Source: Megascapheus bottae (Eukaryota > Chordata > Mammalia > Rodentia > Geomyidae). Taken from it: 64,000 nucleotides of DNA. The stretch spans positions 6,108,106 to 6,172,105 of the forward strand of contig JANJXV010000024.1 of NCBI GenBank assembly GCA_024803745.1, written 5' to 3'. Below are positions 1 to 11,183 of this stretch, one piece after another. The position numbers and the translations under genes were made by a program. How positions within the stretch are numbered: position 1 is the first letter of the stretch; every line of letters starts with the position of its first letter. A model generated the notes under the pieces. The model made no database searches and had not been told where the DNA came from. It saw only the letters and a list, made by a program, of their open reading frames with translations.

Positions 1-2202
1 ACCTTAACTTCTTTCGGAAAAATGTTAATGCTATTTTAACTAGTTGGATTACTGTGCCATATTCAGGTCAGTGAGCTTATAATGATGGTCAAAGAGTTCT
101 TACTTAACCAAGTGTTCAAGCTAGAGAGATGAAAACCTTTAATGATCTCTTGTGGTTCTTTACAAGTACAGGCCTTACCTCTAGCTCCTATGCAATTTAA
201 ATTGGCACAATATATTTTGGAAAATAGATTATCTTGGATTTAAATGATATGTTTCTAGTCTCAAGTGATAGCTGAGGAAATTTTTCATGCTGTTCTCTTT
301 CCTGGTTACTACATTGTGCCAAACACTCTATATTACAAAACCTGAAATATTAAATAAACTATTAATGCTTCCATGAAATTAGTTGGCAGTAGAAAACCTG
401 TTTAATTATGGGTTACACTTGTATAAAATATGTGAAGGAAATTATTGTCTGAATGTTCTTCCTCTAATGAACATAGGAAAACATTTCATGTTATGAAACC
501 TTGATTAAGTAATTGTAAAAAAAGGGGAAATGTCATGAGATACAAATTTCAATGTTAAATTTGGATATCTCAAATGTTTGATGGTGGATTATAAATTGTG
601 GGCTGTATTTACTATTCTTGTGCATCTGATATACTATTTGAGCATTCAATATAAGAATCATCACTTTTTAGTCTGAAATTATTTTCAGGAGATAATTTCA
701 TATGTACAGCTGCAGAAATTTTGATTAGTTACAACTCTGTGGGACATTACAATTCACTGATGTCAAATGTTTTTTTTTTAATTAATTTCACTCTTTTAAA
801 TTCTAGGGGTTCTTGTATATACAGAACCACTACAAACCATTTGGCATTTTTAGCTGAGAATGTCATGTACACCTGACTGACCTAAAATTTGAAAAGGGAA
901 TGGCTTCTTTAAATGCACATTTATTCCTCCTGTAGTATAGGATAGGGAAATAGAAAACCCCTCTATAGTGCAAATAGCAGACTAAAAAAGGGAGTGATTG
1001 GGAAAATGTTACAATATACTGGATTAGTATGAAAAGTTACTTCTTAGCACAGGGAGAATGCCCTTTTGTTTCTCTACCTCTGGCTTATCGTCCTTCCTTT
1101 ATATTACTGCTTAATCCTCTCTGGGCCCTCTTCATTTCGATACTCACAAGTTACTACTCTAACTGCCTTTCTTGTGTGTTTTTATGATATGATCCTAAAT
1201 ATTCATCTATGGTCAATAAAATGGATAAGCTAGAAATGAAACAAAGAAATCAGTCACCAAAGGTGGGTGATAAAACCTTGGGAAGTCAGTGCTTTAGAAC
1301 CATCTCTGGCCAATAATAGGTGCTAAATAAATAATTGGCTAATGAATAAAAGGGAGAGAGAATGTCAGAAAAATTAGAATTCAAGGGAATATGCAATAAA
1401 GATGAAGCACCTTTGGAAACACCTAATAGAATCATGGGCTTTGGAGCTAAAGGAGATTGTAAATCAATGGATGAAAAATTTGATTCACACAAATTTGAAG
1501 TGCACGTAACACATTAGGATTACAATAATTATAAACAATGGTTTTCATGATGATGGAAGTAAGAACCAATTTTGATATTGCAAAACCTAAAATACTGCTC
1601 ATAAAACAAATAATTTGCTCCTGATTTCAACCATTTTCACACAGAAAGAGAAAAATCACTCATTCTGCCTTAGTCTATTGAGAGTGCTAATGCTGAAATG
1701 GAGGAAAATTGTCTCCTGACATAGCTTTCAAAGTTCTGATAATGCTCTCACAAATACTACAGCTCACCTCTTACCTTTCATGTTCTAATGAGCAATCCAT
1801 TATTACTACAGATGGCTTTTATTTTTAATGGCTATGAATTATGTTTATTCTTTCATTGTTAAAACTGCTAGCAGTGTAAGCTCTTTGGAGAAAGGCAATT
1901 CATAGAAGTGAACATACACAGCTCTGCTCTCTATAATCTCATACCATAAATTTTGACTTCCTTAGTCTTCCTTTATGTTTTTGGAGCTTACAGCAATATA
2001 AAATCATATCCTGTGTATCTGCCGGCAAGAATTAATCGAGTTGCCAATTTTGCTTGATTGCAGGAGATATGATGCTCACTTATATCAATTGATCTGGTGT
2101 ATTGGGGTGTTAATATTTCCATAAATTATTTTTCACCCCATACCATGAATAATATCTTTTCCAAATTCCCATTTCCTCATTTTTCCTTCCCTAAAAGAAC
2201 AG

Positions 2203-2203
<1 letters not shown>
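1..2203. other. Unassigned AT-rich DNA
   Basis: No repeat, gene or RNA that I can recognise. Short open frames have no family-like composition. A T-run lies near 771-780. Probably ordinary intergenic sequence or repeats too decayed to read by eye. Confidence 0.5.

Positions 2204-2238
<35 letters not shown>
2204..2238. repeat. (TG)n microsatellite
   Basis: An uninterrupted TG dinucleotide tract of about 17 units. It creates a long chance open frame on the plus strand with alternating Val-Cys, which is not a gene. Confidence 0.97.
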
Positions 2239-2240
<2 letters not shown>

Positions 2241-2565
2241 TACTTTGAGTGCTATTTGATCTTTTTAACTAAGCATAGAAAATGCAGATGTCCTTTCATT
2301 TTTAATTTGGTTAAAAAGATATTTATTTTTTCTGAAACAGCTTTCAAGTTAGATGGTGAATTTTTCTCAAATCACTACATTGAAGAGAATGTTCCTATTA
2401 AAGAACATCTGTAATCATTGAAGGTAACATTCTATTATATGTTATATTTTCATAAGTTTTCATCCATACAGTGTGCCAATTATGCAATATTGATAGAATT
2501 AAGAAAAAGCAGAATAAAGCAAGTATTTACTTCCTTAAGGAATGCTAGATATTTCCTGTTGAAGG

Positions 2566-2641
2566 TTTTGTGTGTGGTGCTGGGATAGCACCTTGGACCT
2601 AGCAAGCAATAAATGCCACTAATTCAATACTCTCAACCTTA
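2566..2641 (-). mobile_element. Decayed ID-like SINE monomer
   Basis: The plus strand reads like the reverse complement of an ID-type SINE: a GTGGTGCTGGGATAG start, a CCTTGGACCTAGCA middle and an AATACTCTCAACCTT end. Key positions are changed and the copy is old. It could be a chance resemblance. Confidence 0.45.
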
Positions 2642-2773
2642 CGTTATATGAAGAGTTTATTTTCAAACTATTGAGAAATTTGTAACTATGTCGTATCGAA
2701 TGTGACATTTGAAAGTGTACATACACTGAAGAAATGGTGAAATCACCTAAATAACAAATTGATTATCTCACAG

Positions 2774-2774
<1 letters not shown>

Positions 2775-2820
<46 letters not shown>
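2775..2820. repeat. (TG)n microsatellite
   Basis: Uninterrupted TG repeat, about 23 units, 540 bases from the first TG tract. Likely length-polymorphic. Confidence 0.97.
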
Positions 2821-2821
<1 letters not shown>

Positions 2822-2984
2822 ACTGAGAACATTTACTATCTAAATTGAGCATTGAAAATGGATCATTATTAGTAACATTGTATTGCTGTACAGATCTCTT
2901 GAGTTCATTATTTCTATATAGGTGAAAATCTATATCTTTTCAATAACTTTCTTTCAACCATTCTCTCCAAACCCTCCAGCTTTT

Positions 2985-3130
2985 ATAACTTCTGTGATAT
3001 CATTTTTTTTCATTTTCCACATTAAAGAAAGATCATACCATATTGGTCTTTCTGATCTTGTCTTATTTCTATAGATATAGTGATATCCAGGTTCATTTAC
3101 ATGAGCCTTTCTTTTCTTGGGTATAAAGGC
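2985..3130 (-). mobile_element. Possible very old L1 3'-end scrap
   Basis: The text ATTGGTCTTTCTGATCTTGT, followed by AGTGATATCCAGGTTCAT, recalls the antisense of an L1 ORF2 end/3' UTR (the stretch that reads GGTCTGGCTTACTTCACTTA in the younger copies here). Heavily diverged; uncertain. Confidence 0.35.
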
Positions 3131-3219
3131 TGTTAAGGCATGCAACTAAGGCAAGATTGACTTTGCTTAAGGTGTTAGGGAAAATAATTTCTTTTCCTTC
3201 CTTAATAGGACTATCAAAC

Positions 3220-3460
3220 TATTGTAGAACCAGAAAAATACACAAGTATATCAGTGAACAAAATAGGCAGTCAAGAAGTAGGCTTTTAGATATACTCAAA
3301 CTCATTTGGGACAAAGAAGCAAAGACAAAAGATAAAGACAAAAGACAGTTAACCAACAAATAATACTAGAAAACCAAGATGTCTGCATGTAAAAATAAAC
3401 CTAAATTCAAAACTGTGAAGCTCATAAAAATAATGTAGATGAAACCATGAATGACCTCCA
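3220..3460 (+). mobile_element. Old L1 ORF2 fragment, plus strand
   Basis: The order of words (GTGAACAAAATAGGCAGTCA, then CATTTGGGACAAAGAAGC, then ACTAGAAAACCAAGATGTCTG) follows the L1 ORF2 segment between the reverse transcriptase and the C-terminal cysteine domain. A 68-residue open frame covers part of it. It is diverged and broken. With the possible minus-strand scrap just upstream it would form a head-to-head pair. Confidence 0.5.
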
Positions 3461-3830
3461 GTTGTAAATGGCTTTTAATCCAACACTAAGTATATATCTA
3501 GAGCAACAAAGAATTAATACATTTAAATTTGCTTTCTGCAAAAATAGTAACATGATAGTAACACAACACCATTTTAATTGTATAACAATCTAGAAAATGC
3601 AAAATTATAGATCCAATAAAATGATCAAAACTTGCAGGCAGTTAGGGGAAGAAAGGATTAAATAAGCAGGTTTGAACATTTGTTCAAAGCCATACATTCC
3701 ATGACATAAGTGAAATAAGGCATCAAAGTAGTTTCAACAATTATAAAAAAAATTCTCACTGTGGTAGAAAGTGGTAAAGTGACATAAGGGAATCTAATAA
3801 AAGTGAGAAATCTTTGCTATATCATCTTGT

Positions 3831-4084
3831 AATTTTTTTCTTGATGCCAAAATTGTCAGTTGTGGTATATGAATTCAGGACCTATGCACTGTCTTTGAAC
3901 GTTTGTGCTCAAAGCTAGTACTAAACTACTTGAACCACAGCTTCAACTTCTGGCATTTTGGCGGTTAATTAAAGATAAGAATTTCAAGGACTTCGCTGTT
4001 TGAGCTGCTGCAGAACCATAATGCTCAGACTTCTGCCTCCACAATAGCTAGGACAGTAAGCATGGGCCACCAGCAAAATCCAGT
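3831..4084 (-). mobile_element. B1-like/Geo dimeric SINE
   Basis: Reverse-complement copy of the window's second dimeric SINE. The tail is a T-run at the left. Then comes the right monomer (CACTGTCTTTGAACGTTTG, GCTCAAAGCTAGTACTAAAC), then the linker GGTTAATTAAAGATAAG, then the 7SL/B1-like left monomer ending in AATAGCTAGGACAGTAAGCA. Strongly diverged, so an old copy. Confidence 0.75.
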
Positions 4085-5489
4085 TTGTTTGATATATCAA
4101 GGTTAGTGTTTTCACTAGTTACATCTGAGAATATGCATAATGAATTATATGAGAAATGCAGAAAAATATTGTCACTTATTTTTTAATAATAATGAGTATA
4201 CTATAAGTGCTGAAAACTATTATCACATATTTTTCTTAACAATTTTATGCAGTAATATATAATCAAGAAAAAATCACTAATTCTTTGGCTGAAGCATTTT
4301 TTAAAATTTTCAAATGTCTTAAAATTCAAAGGACAAACTCGTTTGACATTTTAAACTTATTAGAAATTATTTCTGTCAGAAATGTATCAGTTATAGGCTA
4401 CATTTCTTAAATAAATTAAATGTACTCCAAATTTATATATTTAATGAGCAAAAGATTTTTCCCCTTTGAGAAAAATACTTATTGGAAAATGACAGGAGGT
4501 GTGAATGCTGTGTAGCTGGCAATATATTTTCTCTTCTTCTGTAAGCCAAGATGTGTGGAAGTAGAGCCAATTTTTCTCCCATGCTGAGAAATTGAGTCTG
4601 GATAGCTCATGAGAGCTGAATGCATTCGGACAGAATAAAAATGCTCTGCCATCAAAAGACTCCCAAATAAAACCTTAGCAGAGAGAGTATGCAATGGACC
4701 CAAGAAGTTTCAATACTTATGGACTATATAGAAGCAGGTGTTAAGATTTATTTTCTATGGAAAAATAATTTATAAAGATAAGAAGGAGATCAGAACTAAA
4801 GAATGATAATGGAAATTCTCAGAAAAGTGGATGCTTTACCTTGCTACTTGAACAATCAATTTAAAGCAGAACTTTTTTTTTAACAGTTTTTAAATATATT
4901 AACAGTAATAGTTGCATATAGAATTTGGTGATATGGTCTCTGGAAATTGGTTATATAACTTAAAAAGTATTTTTAGTAGTCTTTCTATATTTTTGCAAAC
5001 ATAATGCAAAACTAAGAAAACCCCATCTCATGTGGGTATAACTATTTATTTTGCAAATTAAACACTTATTTCATATCTTACAATCATTCCTGTTTTGATA
5101 GTATCAATAGCAAATTAATATTAAGCTTTATAAATTGTTTTCTTTGTACATTGAAAGTTTTAATGGCTATTACTCTATTCATAGCAACTAATTAAAGCAC
5201 ATGATTAATCCATAAACTGTAAGTAAGATAATGTGTTCACATAAATTATTTTCCAAACAGGAACATGTTGAGAGTGAAAAGGGTTGCTAACTGGCTGGAC
5301 ACTAGGAAGGAAACATGAACTGTGGGAGTCCAGGCAAATCTGGAGCGAAGTTCACTGGATAAACCTAATGTGAATACTCCTTAAACTTTCTAAGAAATAG
5401 ACTATTAGGATCTGTTAAAGATATTAGACAATGTAGATAATGTGTCAATAATTGTTAATGGGGTTGTTTACTTTCACATTTTTATTAAA
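4085..5489. other. Unassigned AT-rich DNA
   Basis: Nothing recognisable as a gene or a specific repeat. One 74-codon minus-strand frame near 4479-4703 has no family-like motif and I treat it as chance. Confidence 0.45.
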
Positions 5490-5686
5490 TAATACATTAA
5501 AATTGATTTCTACATCATATTTAAAATGACATATTTAACAAACAAGTATTTAAGAAGGGAAACCACATACAATCACTGGCACTTAGAATTTAAAACATAA
5601 TTAAAATTAGGCTGAGGGTTTATATGTCATAGACACATATTACTCTATGTAATAAAATATTATGTCTAAAAAGTCATAGATTTTTT
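5490..5686 (-). mobile_element. Old L1 'Q': distal 3' UTR
   Basis: AT-rich 3' UTR of the old L1 family. It aligns along its length with P's 3' UTR at 5690-5811 and 6780-6850: shared words are TACATCATAT, AGAAGGGAA, GTCACTGG/ATCACTGG and AATAAAATATTATG. Its right edge, AGTCATAGAT plus Ts, is the left copy of the duplication flanking P, and the UTR continues at 13388. The exact 3' end is unclear because no clean poly(A) tail remains. Confidence 0.7.
5669..5686. repeat. Target-site duplication of L1 P, left copy
   Basis: AAAAGTCATAGATTTTTT here matches AAAGAGTCATAGATATTTTT at 13388-13406. The 10-base core AGTCATAGAT is exact, with one extra A before the T-run in the right copy. When joined, the flanks give a continuous 3' UTR that matches P's own. 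Confidence 0.7.
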
Positions 5687-5811
5687 AAAGAATATATTAG
5701 TGTTCATTTTTACATCATATTTTAAATGACAGGTTTAACGAGCAAATGTTCAAGAAGGGAATATCTATTTACAGTCACTGGGATTTAGTATTTAGAACTT
5801 AATCAAAATTA
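5687..5811 (-). mobile_element. Old L1 'P': distal 3' UTR
   Basis: Second copy of the old family's 3' UTR, offset 200 bases from the Q copy. It stops at AAAATTA and resumes at 6780 with GGCT. In Q the same words are contiguous (AAAATTAGGCTGAGG at 5603-5617), so the intervening L1 fragment A is an insertion. Confidence 0.75.
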
Positions 5812-6779
5812 ATTTCCTTTTTCATGGTTTTAAAGTTTTCATCAAAAAGGTCCTTTACATTCTTAGTTAAGCTAATTCCTAGGTACTTTATTTTTTTGAG
5901 ACTATTGTGAAAGGAGTTGCTTTCCTGATTGTTGCCTCATTTCTCTCACTGTTGACGTAGAGGAAGGCAGTTGATTTTTGAGGGTTAATTTTATACCCTG
6001 CTACCCTTCCAAAGTTTTGAATCACCTCAAGAGGCTTGGGAGTAGAGTCTATAGGATTAGTTAAATACAGGATCATGTCATCTGCAAAGAGGGAAAGTTT
6101 TACTTCCTCTATTTGGATCCACTTTATGCTTGCTTCTTGCCTTATTGCATTGGCTAGGAATTTTAAAACTATGTTAAAGAGGAGTGGAGAGAGTGGGCAT
6201 CCTTGTCTTGTTCCTGCTTTTAGAGGGAATGGCTTTAGCTTTTCGCCGTTAAGTATAATACTAGCTGTGGGTTTGTCATACACAGCCTTTATTATATTGA
6301 GGAATGTTCCATGGATTCCTAGTTTCTCCAGAGCTTTGAAAATAAAGGGGTGTTGGATCTTGTCAAATGCCTTTTCTGCATCTATTGAGACAATCATGTG
6401 ATTTTTGTCCCTGCTCCTGTTGATGTGTTGAATTATATTAATTGATTTGCGTATGTTGAACCAGCTTTGCCTCCTTGTGATGAAACCTGTTTGATCATAG
6501 TGTATAATTTTTTTGATGAGTTGTTGTAGACAGTTGGCCAGTATTTTGTTGAGAAGTTTGGCATCGATGTCCATCAAAGAAATAGGTCCAAAGTTCTCTT
6601 TCTTTGATGAATCTCTGTGTGGTTTGGGGATGAGGATTATACTGGCTTCATAGAATGGGTTTGGTAAAGAACCTTCATTTTCAAATTCCTTGAAGAGCTT
6701 GAGGAGTATTGGTGTGAGCTGTGCTTTGTAGACCTTATAGAACTCAGCTGTGAATCCATCTGGCCCTGGGCTTTTCTTA
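5812..6779 (-). mobile_element. L1 fragment 'A', both ends missing
   Basis: A 968-base internal ORF2 segment (reverse transcriptase domain) of the same young L1 family as Y, equivalent to 9194-10161 and by eye roughly 5-8% different from it. It lacks the last ~1.9 kb of the element and has no poly(A) tail. It also lacks the 5' part. It sits at a point where the host 3' UTR is otherwise contiguous, with only TTA shared at both junctions. This fits an endonuclease-independent or repair-associated insertion better than standard target-primed insertion. Confidence 0.85.
5888..6577 (-). pseudogene. L1 ORF2 reverse transcriptase fragment (in A)
   Basis: Open frame of about 229 codons for the central part of the L1 ORF2 reverse transcriptase. 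This enzyme copies L1 RNA into DNA at the nicked target. Visible motifs are SIDAEKAFD near residues 64-72 (motif A, catalytic Asp kept), [12 protein letters not shown] near 124 (motif B) and FADD near 164-167 (motif C). The frame lacks the endonuclease and the rest of the polymerase, so it cannot work. There is no start context; the frame is simply the part between stops. Survival of a frame this long suggests a fairly recent insertion. The plus-strand frame across it (6036-6401) is its mirror image. Confidence 0.9.
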
Positions 6780-7288
6780 GGCTAAAGATTTGTGTGTCAG
6801 AGAAACATATTAATTTATTAAATAAAACATTATGACTATAGAGTCATGCGTTTATATATATATAGTTATGTTTATATTTCCATTACCATGTCCATAGCAT
6901 TGGGTATGCCGATATTGAGTCCTGGCTCTTGTACTCTTTGGATTTTATAGCCACATATTAAGGATACCATGTGTCTTCTGTTCCTTAGGTCTTGACTTGT
7001 CTCACTCAACATGATTCACTCTATATTCATCCACTTCCCTGAGAATGCCACTATTTTATCTTGTCTGTTGGCTATGTAGAATTCCATTGTGTATATATAC
7101 CACATTTTCTGTATCCATTCTTCTGTAGTAGGGCATCTGGATTGTTTCCATTGCCTGCCTATTGTGAATAGTGCAGAGATGAGCATAGCTGAGCAGGTGT
7201 CCTTATCGTATCTTAGGTCATGATGTTCAGGGTAGATGCCAAGCAGTGGTATGGCAGGATCGTAGGGAAGGTCTATTTTCAGTTCTTT
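6780..7288 (-). mobile_element. Old L1 'P': 3' UTR and ORF2 C-terminal end
   Basis: Continues P's 3' UTR (GGCTAAAGATTTGTGTG) into ORF2 C-terminal sequence. It aligns base for base with Q at 13391-13860: shared words are ACCATGTCCATAGCATT, GGTCTTGACTTGTCTCACTC and GATGAGCATAGCTGAGCAGG. P is interrupted here by Y and resumes at 10162. A short (TA)n run lies at 6851-6862. Confidence 0.85.
7273..7288. repeat. Target-site duplication of L1 Y, left copy
   Basis: CTATTTTCAGTTCTTT, repeated exactly at 10162-10177 on the far side of Y. In the uninterrupted relative at 13848-13863 this word occurs once, in the same context. Confidence 0.93.
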
Positions 7289-7728
7289 TTTTAAATTAAT
7301 TAATTAATTTATTTATTTTTTTATTTTTTATTGTAATTAGTAAAAGGGTTACATGATATTTGCCAGATAGAAGGTGCATTAATTCACATACATTGATACC
7401 CTTTCACATGTCTTGGTACCCATTTCCCTCCCCCCCACACACCCCCCACCCGTCTTGGTTTTCCCCCCTTCCCTATCAAATTTCAAATATCCAAATATAA
7501 ATAAATTCAATATATCAGATAACAAAGTGAGATACTGTACCAATATGAGATAACCAAGGGACAGCAAAGGAGATGAGAGACAACATAGTACATTAAGGAC
7601 AACAATCATTCATTATATGGCTTTTGTTTCAATATCCTGGAGGTCCTTTCAATTAGCTTCACATTATATGGCCTTATGTATCAAGATTTTGCTCTATTGC
7701 AGATCTCTGCTAGTAGAGCCCAAGGTTT

Positions 7729-8467
7729 CTACTGATTATGACGAATGAGGGAAACCATTGAGCCTAAGTTCCTTTGAGTCTGGCTTACTTCACTTAATAT
7801 GGTTTTTTCTAAGTCTTTCCATTTCCTAACAAATGGGGCGATGTCATTCTTTCTGACAGCAGCATAGAATTCCATTGTGTACAAATACCACAACTTGTTG
7901 ATCCACTCATCAACTGAGGGACATCTAGGTTGGTTCCATATCTTTGCTATGGTGAATAGTGCTGCAATGAACATTGTTGTGCTAGTGGATTTAGTATCTC
8001 CTTGTTTCTGGATGGTGGGGTAAATGCCAAGTAGTGGGATTGCAGGGTCATAGGGGAGTTCTATGTTTAGCCTTTTGAGGCATTTCCACACTGCTTTCCA
8101 TAGTGGTTGAACGAGTTTGCACTCCCACCAACAGTGTAGTAGTGATCCTTCATGGCCACATCCCCTCCAGCATCTGTTGTTATTCATTTTCCTGATCCTG
8201 GCCATTCTAACTGGAGTGAGGTGGAATCTTAGAGTTGTTTTGATTTGCATTTCTTTTATGACCAGAGATGTTGAGCATTTCTTCATGTGTCTATAGGCCA
8301 TTTTTGTTTCTTCTTCAGAGAAGACTCTCTTTAAGTCTTTGGCCCATTTTTTAATGGGATGGTTGTTACTTTGGAGGTTAGTTTTGGAGTGATTCAATTT
8401 TTTGAGTTGTTGATATATTTTAGATATGAGGCCTTTGTCCATTGTTTGGTTGGTGAAGATCTTCTAC
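7729..8467 (-). pseudogene. L1 ORF2 C-terminal domain (in Y)
   Basis: Open frame of 237 codons (8442 to 7729) for the ORF2 C-terminus. It ends with the conserved block [13 protein letters not shown] followed by [17 protein letters not shown]. The cysteine knuckle is intact in form: C91, C95, H103, C108 (C-x3-C-x7-H-x4-C). In L1 this domain is needed for retrotransposition and binds nucleic acid. An in-frame TAG at 8464-8466 cuts it from the upstream frame (context EW-stop-KIF, where relatives have Glu). The protein therefore cannot be made whole. Confidence 0.93.
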
Positions 8468-8541
8468 CACTCTGTAGGCTTCCTGATTAGTTTACTAGCT
8501 ATGTCCTTTGCCATACAAAAGCTCTGCAGTTTAATGCAGTC

Positions 8542-8772
8542 TCACTTATCCAGCCTTTCTCTGATTTGTTGTGATTCTTGGTCCTTATTAAGAAAGTTTC
8601 GACCTGTGCCAAGGAGGCCTAGTGTATCTCCTATTCCTTCCTGTAAAGTTTTCAGTGTGTCAGCTTTTACCTCCAGGTCTTTGATCCATTTGGAGTTAAT
8701 TCTAGTGCAAGGTGACAAAGAAGGATCCAACTTTAGTTTTCTGCAGGTGCTTAACCAGTTCTGCCAGCACAA
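8542..8772 (-). pseudogene. L1 ORF2 middle segment (in Y)
   Basis: A 76-codon frame with NWLSTCRKLKLDPSL and SKWIKDLEVKADTLKTL, the ORF2 stretch between the polymerase and the cysteine domain. It is in a different continuous block from the pieces on either side, which shows that Y has gathered frame-breaking changes. The rest of the interval 8772-9027 is also ORF2 but not in one open frame. Confidence 0.85.
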
Positions 8773-9026
8773 CTTGTTGAAGAGGCTGTCTTTCTTCCAT
8801 TCTATTTTTTTGGCTCCCTTGTCAAAGATTAGGTGGCCATAGGTCTGTGGTCCCCAGTTCTATTCCATTGGTCTTCAGGCCTGGTCTTGTGCCAGTACCA
8901 AGCTGTTTTGAGAATTATAGCTCTGTAATAGAGTCTAAAGTTTGGAATTGAAATTCCTCCAGTGCTGTTCTTTCTGCTAAGAAGTGTTTTTGCTATACGG
9001 TGTCTTTTATTATTCCATATGAAATT

Positions 9027-9959
9027 TTAGATGGCCTCTTCTATTTCTTTAAAGAATGACATGGAGATATTGATGGGTATTGCATTGAATTTGTAGAAAG
9101 CTCTTGGCAAAATTGTCATTTTCCCAATGTTGATTCTTCCAATCCAGGAGCATGGGAGGTTTTTCCATTTCCTTAGTTCTGATTTAATTTCCTTTTTCAG
9201 GGTTTTAAAGTTTTCATCAAAATGGTCCTTTACATTCTTAGTTAAGCTAATTCCTAGGTACTTTATTTTCTTTGAGGCTATTGTGAAAGGAGTTTCTTTC
9301 CTGATTATTGCCTCGTTCCTCTCACTGTTGGCGTAGAGGAAGGCAGTTGATTTTTGAGGGTTGATTTTATAGCCTGTTACGCTTCCAAAGCTTTGAATCA
9401 GCTCAAGGAGCTTGGGAGTAGAGTCTATAGGATTCTTTAAATACAGAATCATGTCATCTGCAAAGAGGGATAGTTTTATTTCCTCTTTCCCTACTTGGAT
9501 CCCCTTTATGCTTGCTTCTTGCCTTATTGCACTGGCTAGGAATTCTAGTACTATGTTAAAGAGGAGTGGAGAGAGTGGGCATCCTTGTCTCTTTCCTGAT
9601 TTTAGAGGGAATGGCTTTAGATTTTCACCATTAAGTGTAATACTAGCAGTAGGTTTCTCATACACAGCCTTTATTACATTGAGGAATGTTCCATGGATTC
9701 CTAGTTTCTCCAGAGCTTTGAAAATAAAGGGGTGTTGGATCTTGTCAAATGCCTTTTCCGCGTCTATTGAGACAATCATGTGATTTTTGTCCTTGCTCCT
9801 GTTGATGTGTTGAATTATATTAATTGATTTGCATATGTTGAACCAGCTTTGCCTCCCTGTGATGAATCCAGTTTGATCATAGTGTATAATTTTTTTGATG
9901 AGTTGTTGTAGACGATTGGCCAGTATTTTGTTGAGAAGTTTTGCATCGATGTTCATCAA
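9027..9959 (-). pseudogene. L1 ORF2 reverse transcriptase domain (in Y)
   Basis: Open frame of about 310 codons for the ORF2 reverse transcriptase; the same frame stays open upstream toward 10150. Motifs: [15 protein letters not shown] at the start, SIDAEKAFD near 64-72 (catalytic Asp kept), [17 protein letters not shown] near 124-140, FADD near 166-169, then [13 protein letters not shown] and [20 protein letters not shown]. It is the best-kept polymerase piece in the window. It lacks the endonuclease and about a third of ORF2 upstream because of 5' truncation, so it is inactive. Plus-strand frames at 9127 and 9412 are its mirror. Confidence 0.93.
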
Positions 9960-10175
9960 AGATATAGGTCTATAGTTCTCTTTCTTTGATGAATCTCTGT
10001 GTGGTTTGGGGATGAGGGTTATACTGGCTTCATAGAATGGGTTTGGTAAAGAACCTTCATTTTCAATTTTGTTGAAGAGCTTGAGGAGTATTGGTGTGAG
10101 CTCTGCTTTGAAGGCCTTATAGAATTCAGCTGTGAATCTATCTGGCCCTGGGCTTTTCTTACTATTTTCAGTTCT

Positions 10176-10403
10176 TTAAGAAACCTCCACACTGCTTTTC
10201 AAGAGTGGCTTAACTAGTTTACATTCCCACCAGCAGTGTAGTAGGGTTCCTTTTTCACCACAACCCTGCCAGCAACTGTCATTGTCTGAGTTCAAAATCT
10301 TGGCCATTCTTATTGCGGTAAGTTGGTATCTCAGGGTTGTTTTTATTTGCATTTCCTTTATGACCATGGAAGATAAACATTTTCTCATATGCTTTTCTGC
10401 CAT
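10176..10403 (-). pseudogene. L1 ORF2 cysteine domain (in P)
   Basis: A 75-codon frame holding [20 protein letters not shown] and the cysteine knuckle CWQGCG...HCWWEC, as in the L1 ORF2 C-terminus. It is cut at its C-terminal side by the insertion of Y; the continuation is at 6850-7288. Confidence 0.9.
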
Positions 10404-11183
10404 TTTAATCTCTTCTGATAAGTCTCTCTTTAGTTCCCTTGCCCATTTAGTGAATGGTTTATTGGGTTTGGGGGGGATTAGTTTCTTGAGTTCCCTGTAG
10501 ATACTGGATTTTAAGCATTTGTCAGATGTATTGTTGGTGAATATGTTTTCCCAGTTGGTTGGCTGTCTCTCTACCTTTGTGAATATGTTTTTATCTGTAC
10601 AGAAACTTTTTATTTTTAGGTAGTCCCATTTATTGAGTCTCTCTCCTATATGTTGTGACCCTGGGATTCTGTTCAGGAATCTTTTGCCTGTGCCTGAGTT
10701 CCAGTGTCTCTCCTATTTATCATGTAGCAGTTTCACGGTTTCCGGTCTGACATTGAGGTTTTTGATCCACTTTAAGTTAATGCTTGTGTGTGGCGAAAGG
10801 CTAAGGTCAAATTTTAGTTTTCTGCATGTGGCTGCCCAGTTTTGCCAGCACCAATAATTGAATAGGCTGTGTTTGTTCCACTGTATATCTTTGGCCCCTT
10901 TGTTAAATGCAAGTTGCCTATAGGTATGTGGTTCTATTTCTGGGTCTTCTATTCTGTTCCACTTATCTTCTGGTCTGTTTTTGTGCCAATACCAAGCAGT
11001 TTTTGTGATTATGGCTCTATAATAGAGTTTGAAGTCTGTTATTGTAATACCTCCAGGATTGCTCTTTTTGCCTAGAATTGTTTTGGCTATTCTGGGTCTT
11101 TTCTTGTTCCATATGAATCTTTGGATTATATCTTCTATTTCCGTAAAGAATGTCTTTGGGATTTTGATGGGGATTGCATTGAA

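Larger units (their letters stand above)
7289..10161 (-). mobile_element. Younger 5'-truncated LINE-1 'Y'
   Basis: A 2.87-kb L1 in minus orientation. At the left is a T-rich tail (7289-7335) from the poly(A). Then comes the 3' UTR, with ACATGATATTTGCCAGATAG and a C-rich tract (G-rich on the L1 strand, 7428-7452). Then ORF2 runs from its C-terminus to the reverse transcriptase, and the 5' end is cut at 10161. It is flanked by a perfect 16-bp duplication and lies within P. ORF2 is broken by an in-frame stop and frame changes, so it is dead. Confidence 0.95.

Noticed and set aside
2097..2414. 105-codon plus-strand open frame
   Set aside because: It runs through the (TG)n tract and owes its length to it; no motif outside the repeat.
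5511..5811. Tandem 200-base duplication
   Set aside because: Explained better by insertion of one L1 into the 3' UTR of another of the same family, since removing P joins Q seamlessly.
6036..6401. 121-codon plus-strand frame (and similar ones at 9412-9783 and 11545-11877)
   Set aside because: Mirror frames of the L1 reverse transcriptase on the opposite strand; the same pseudo-protein appears in each L1 copy.
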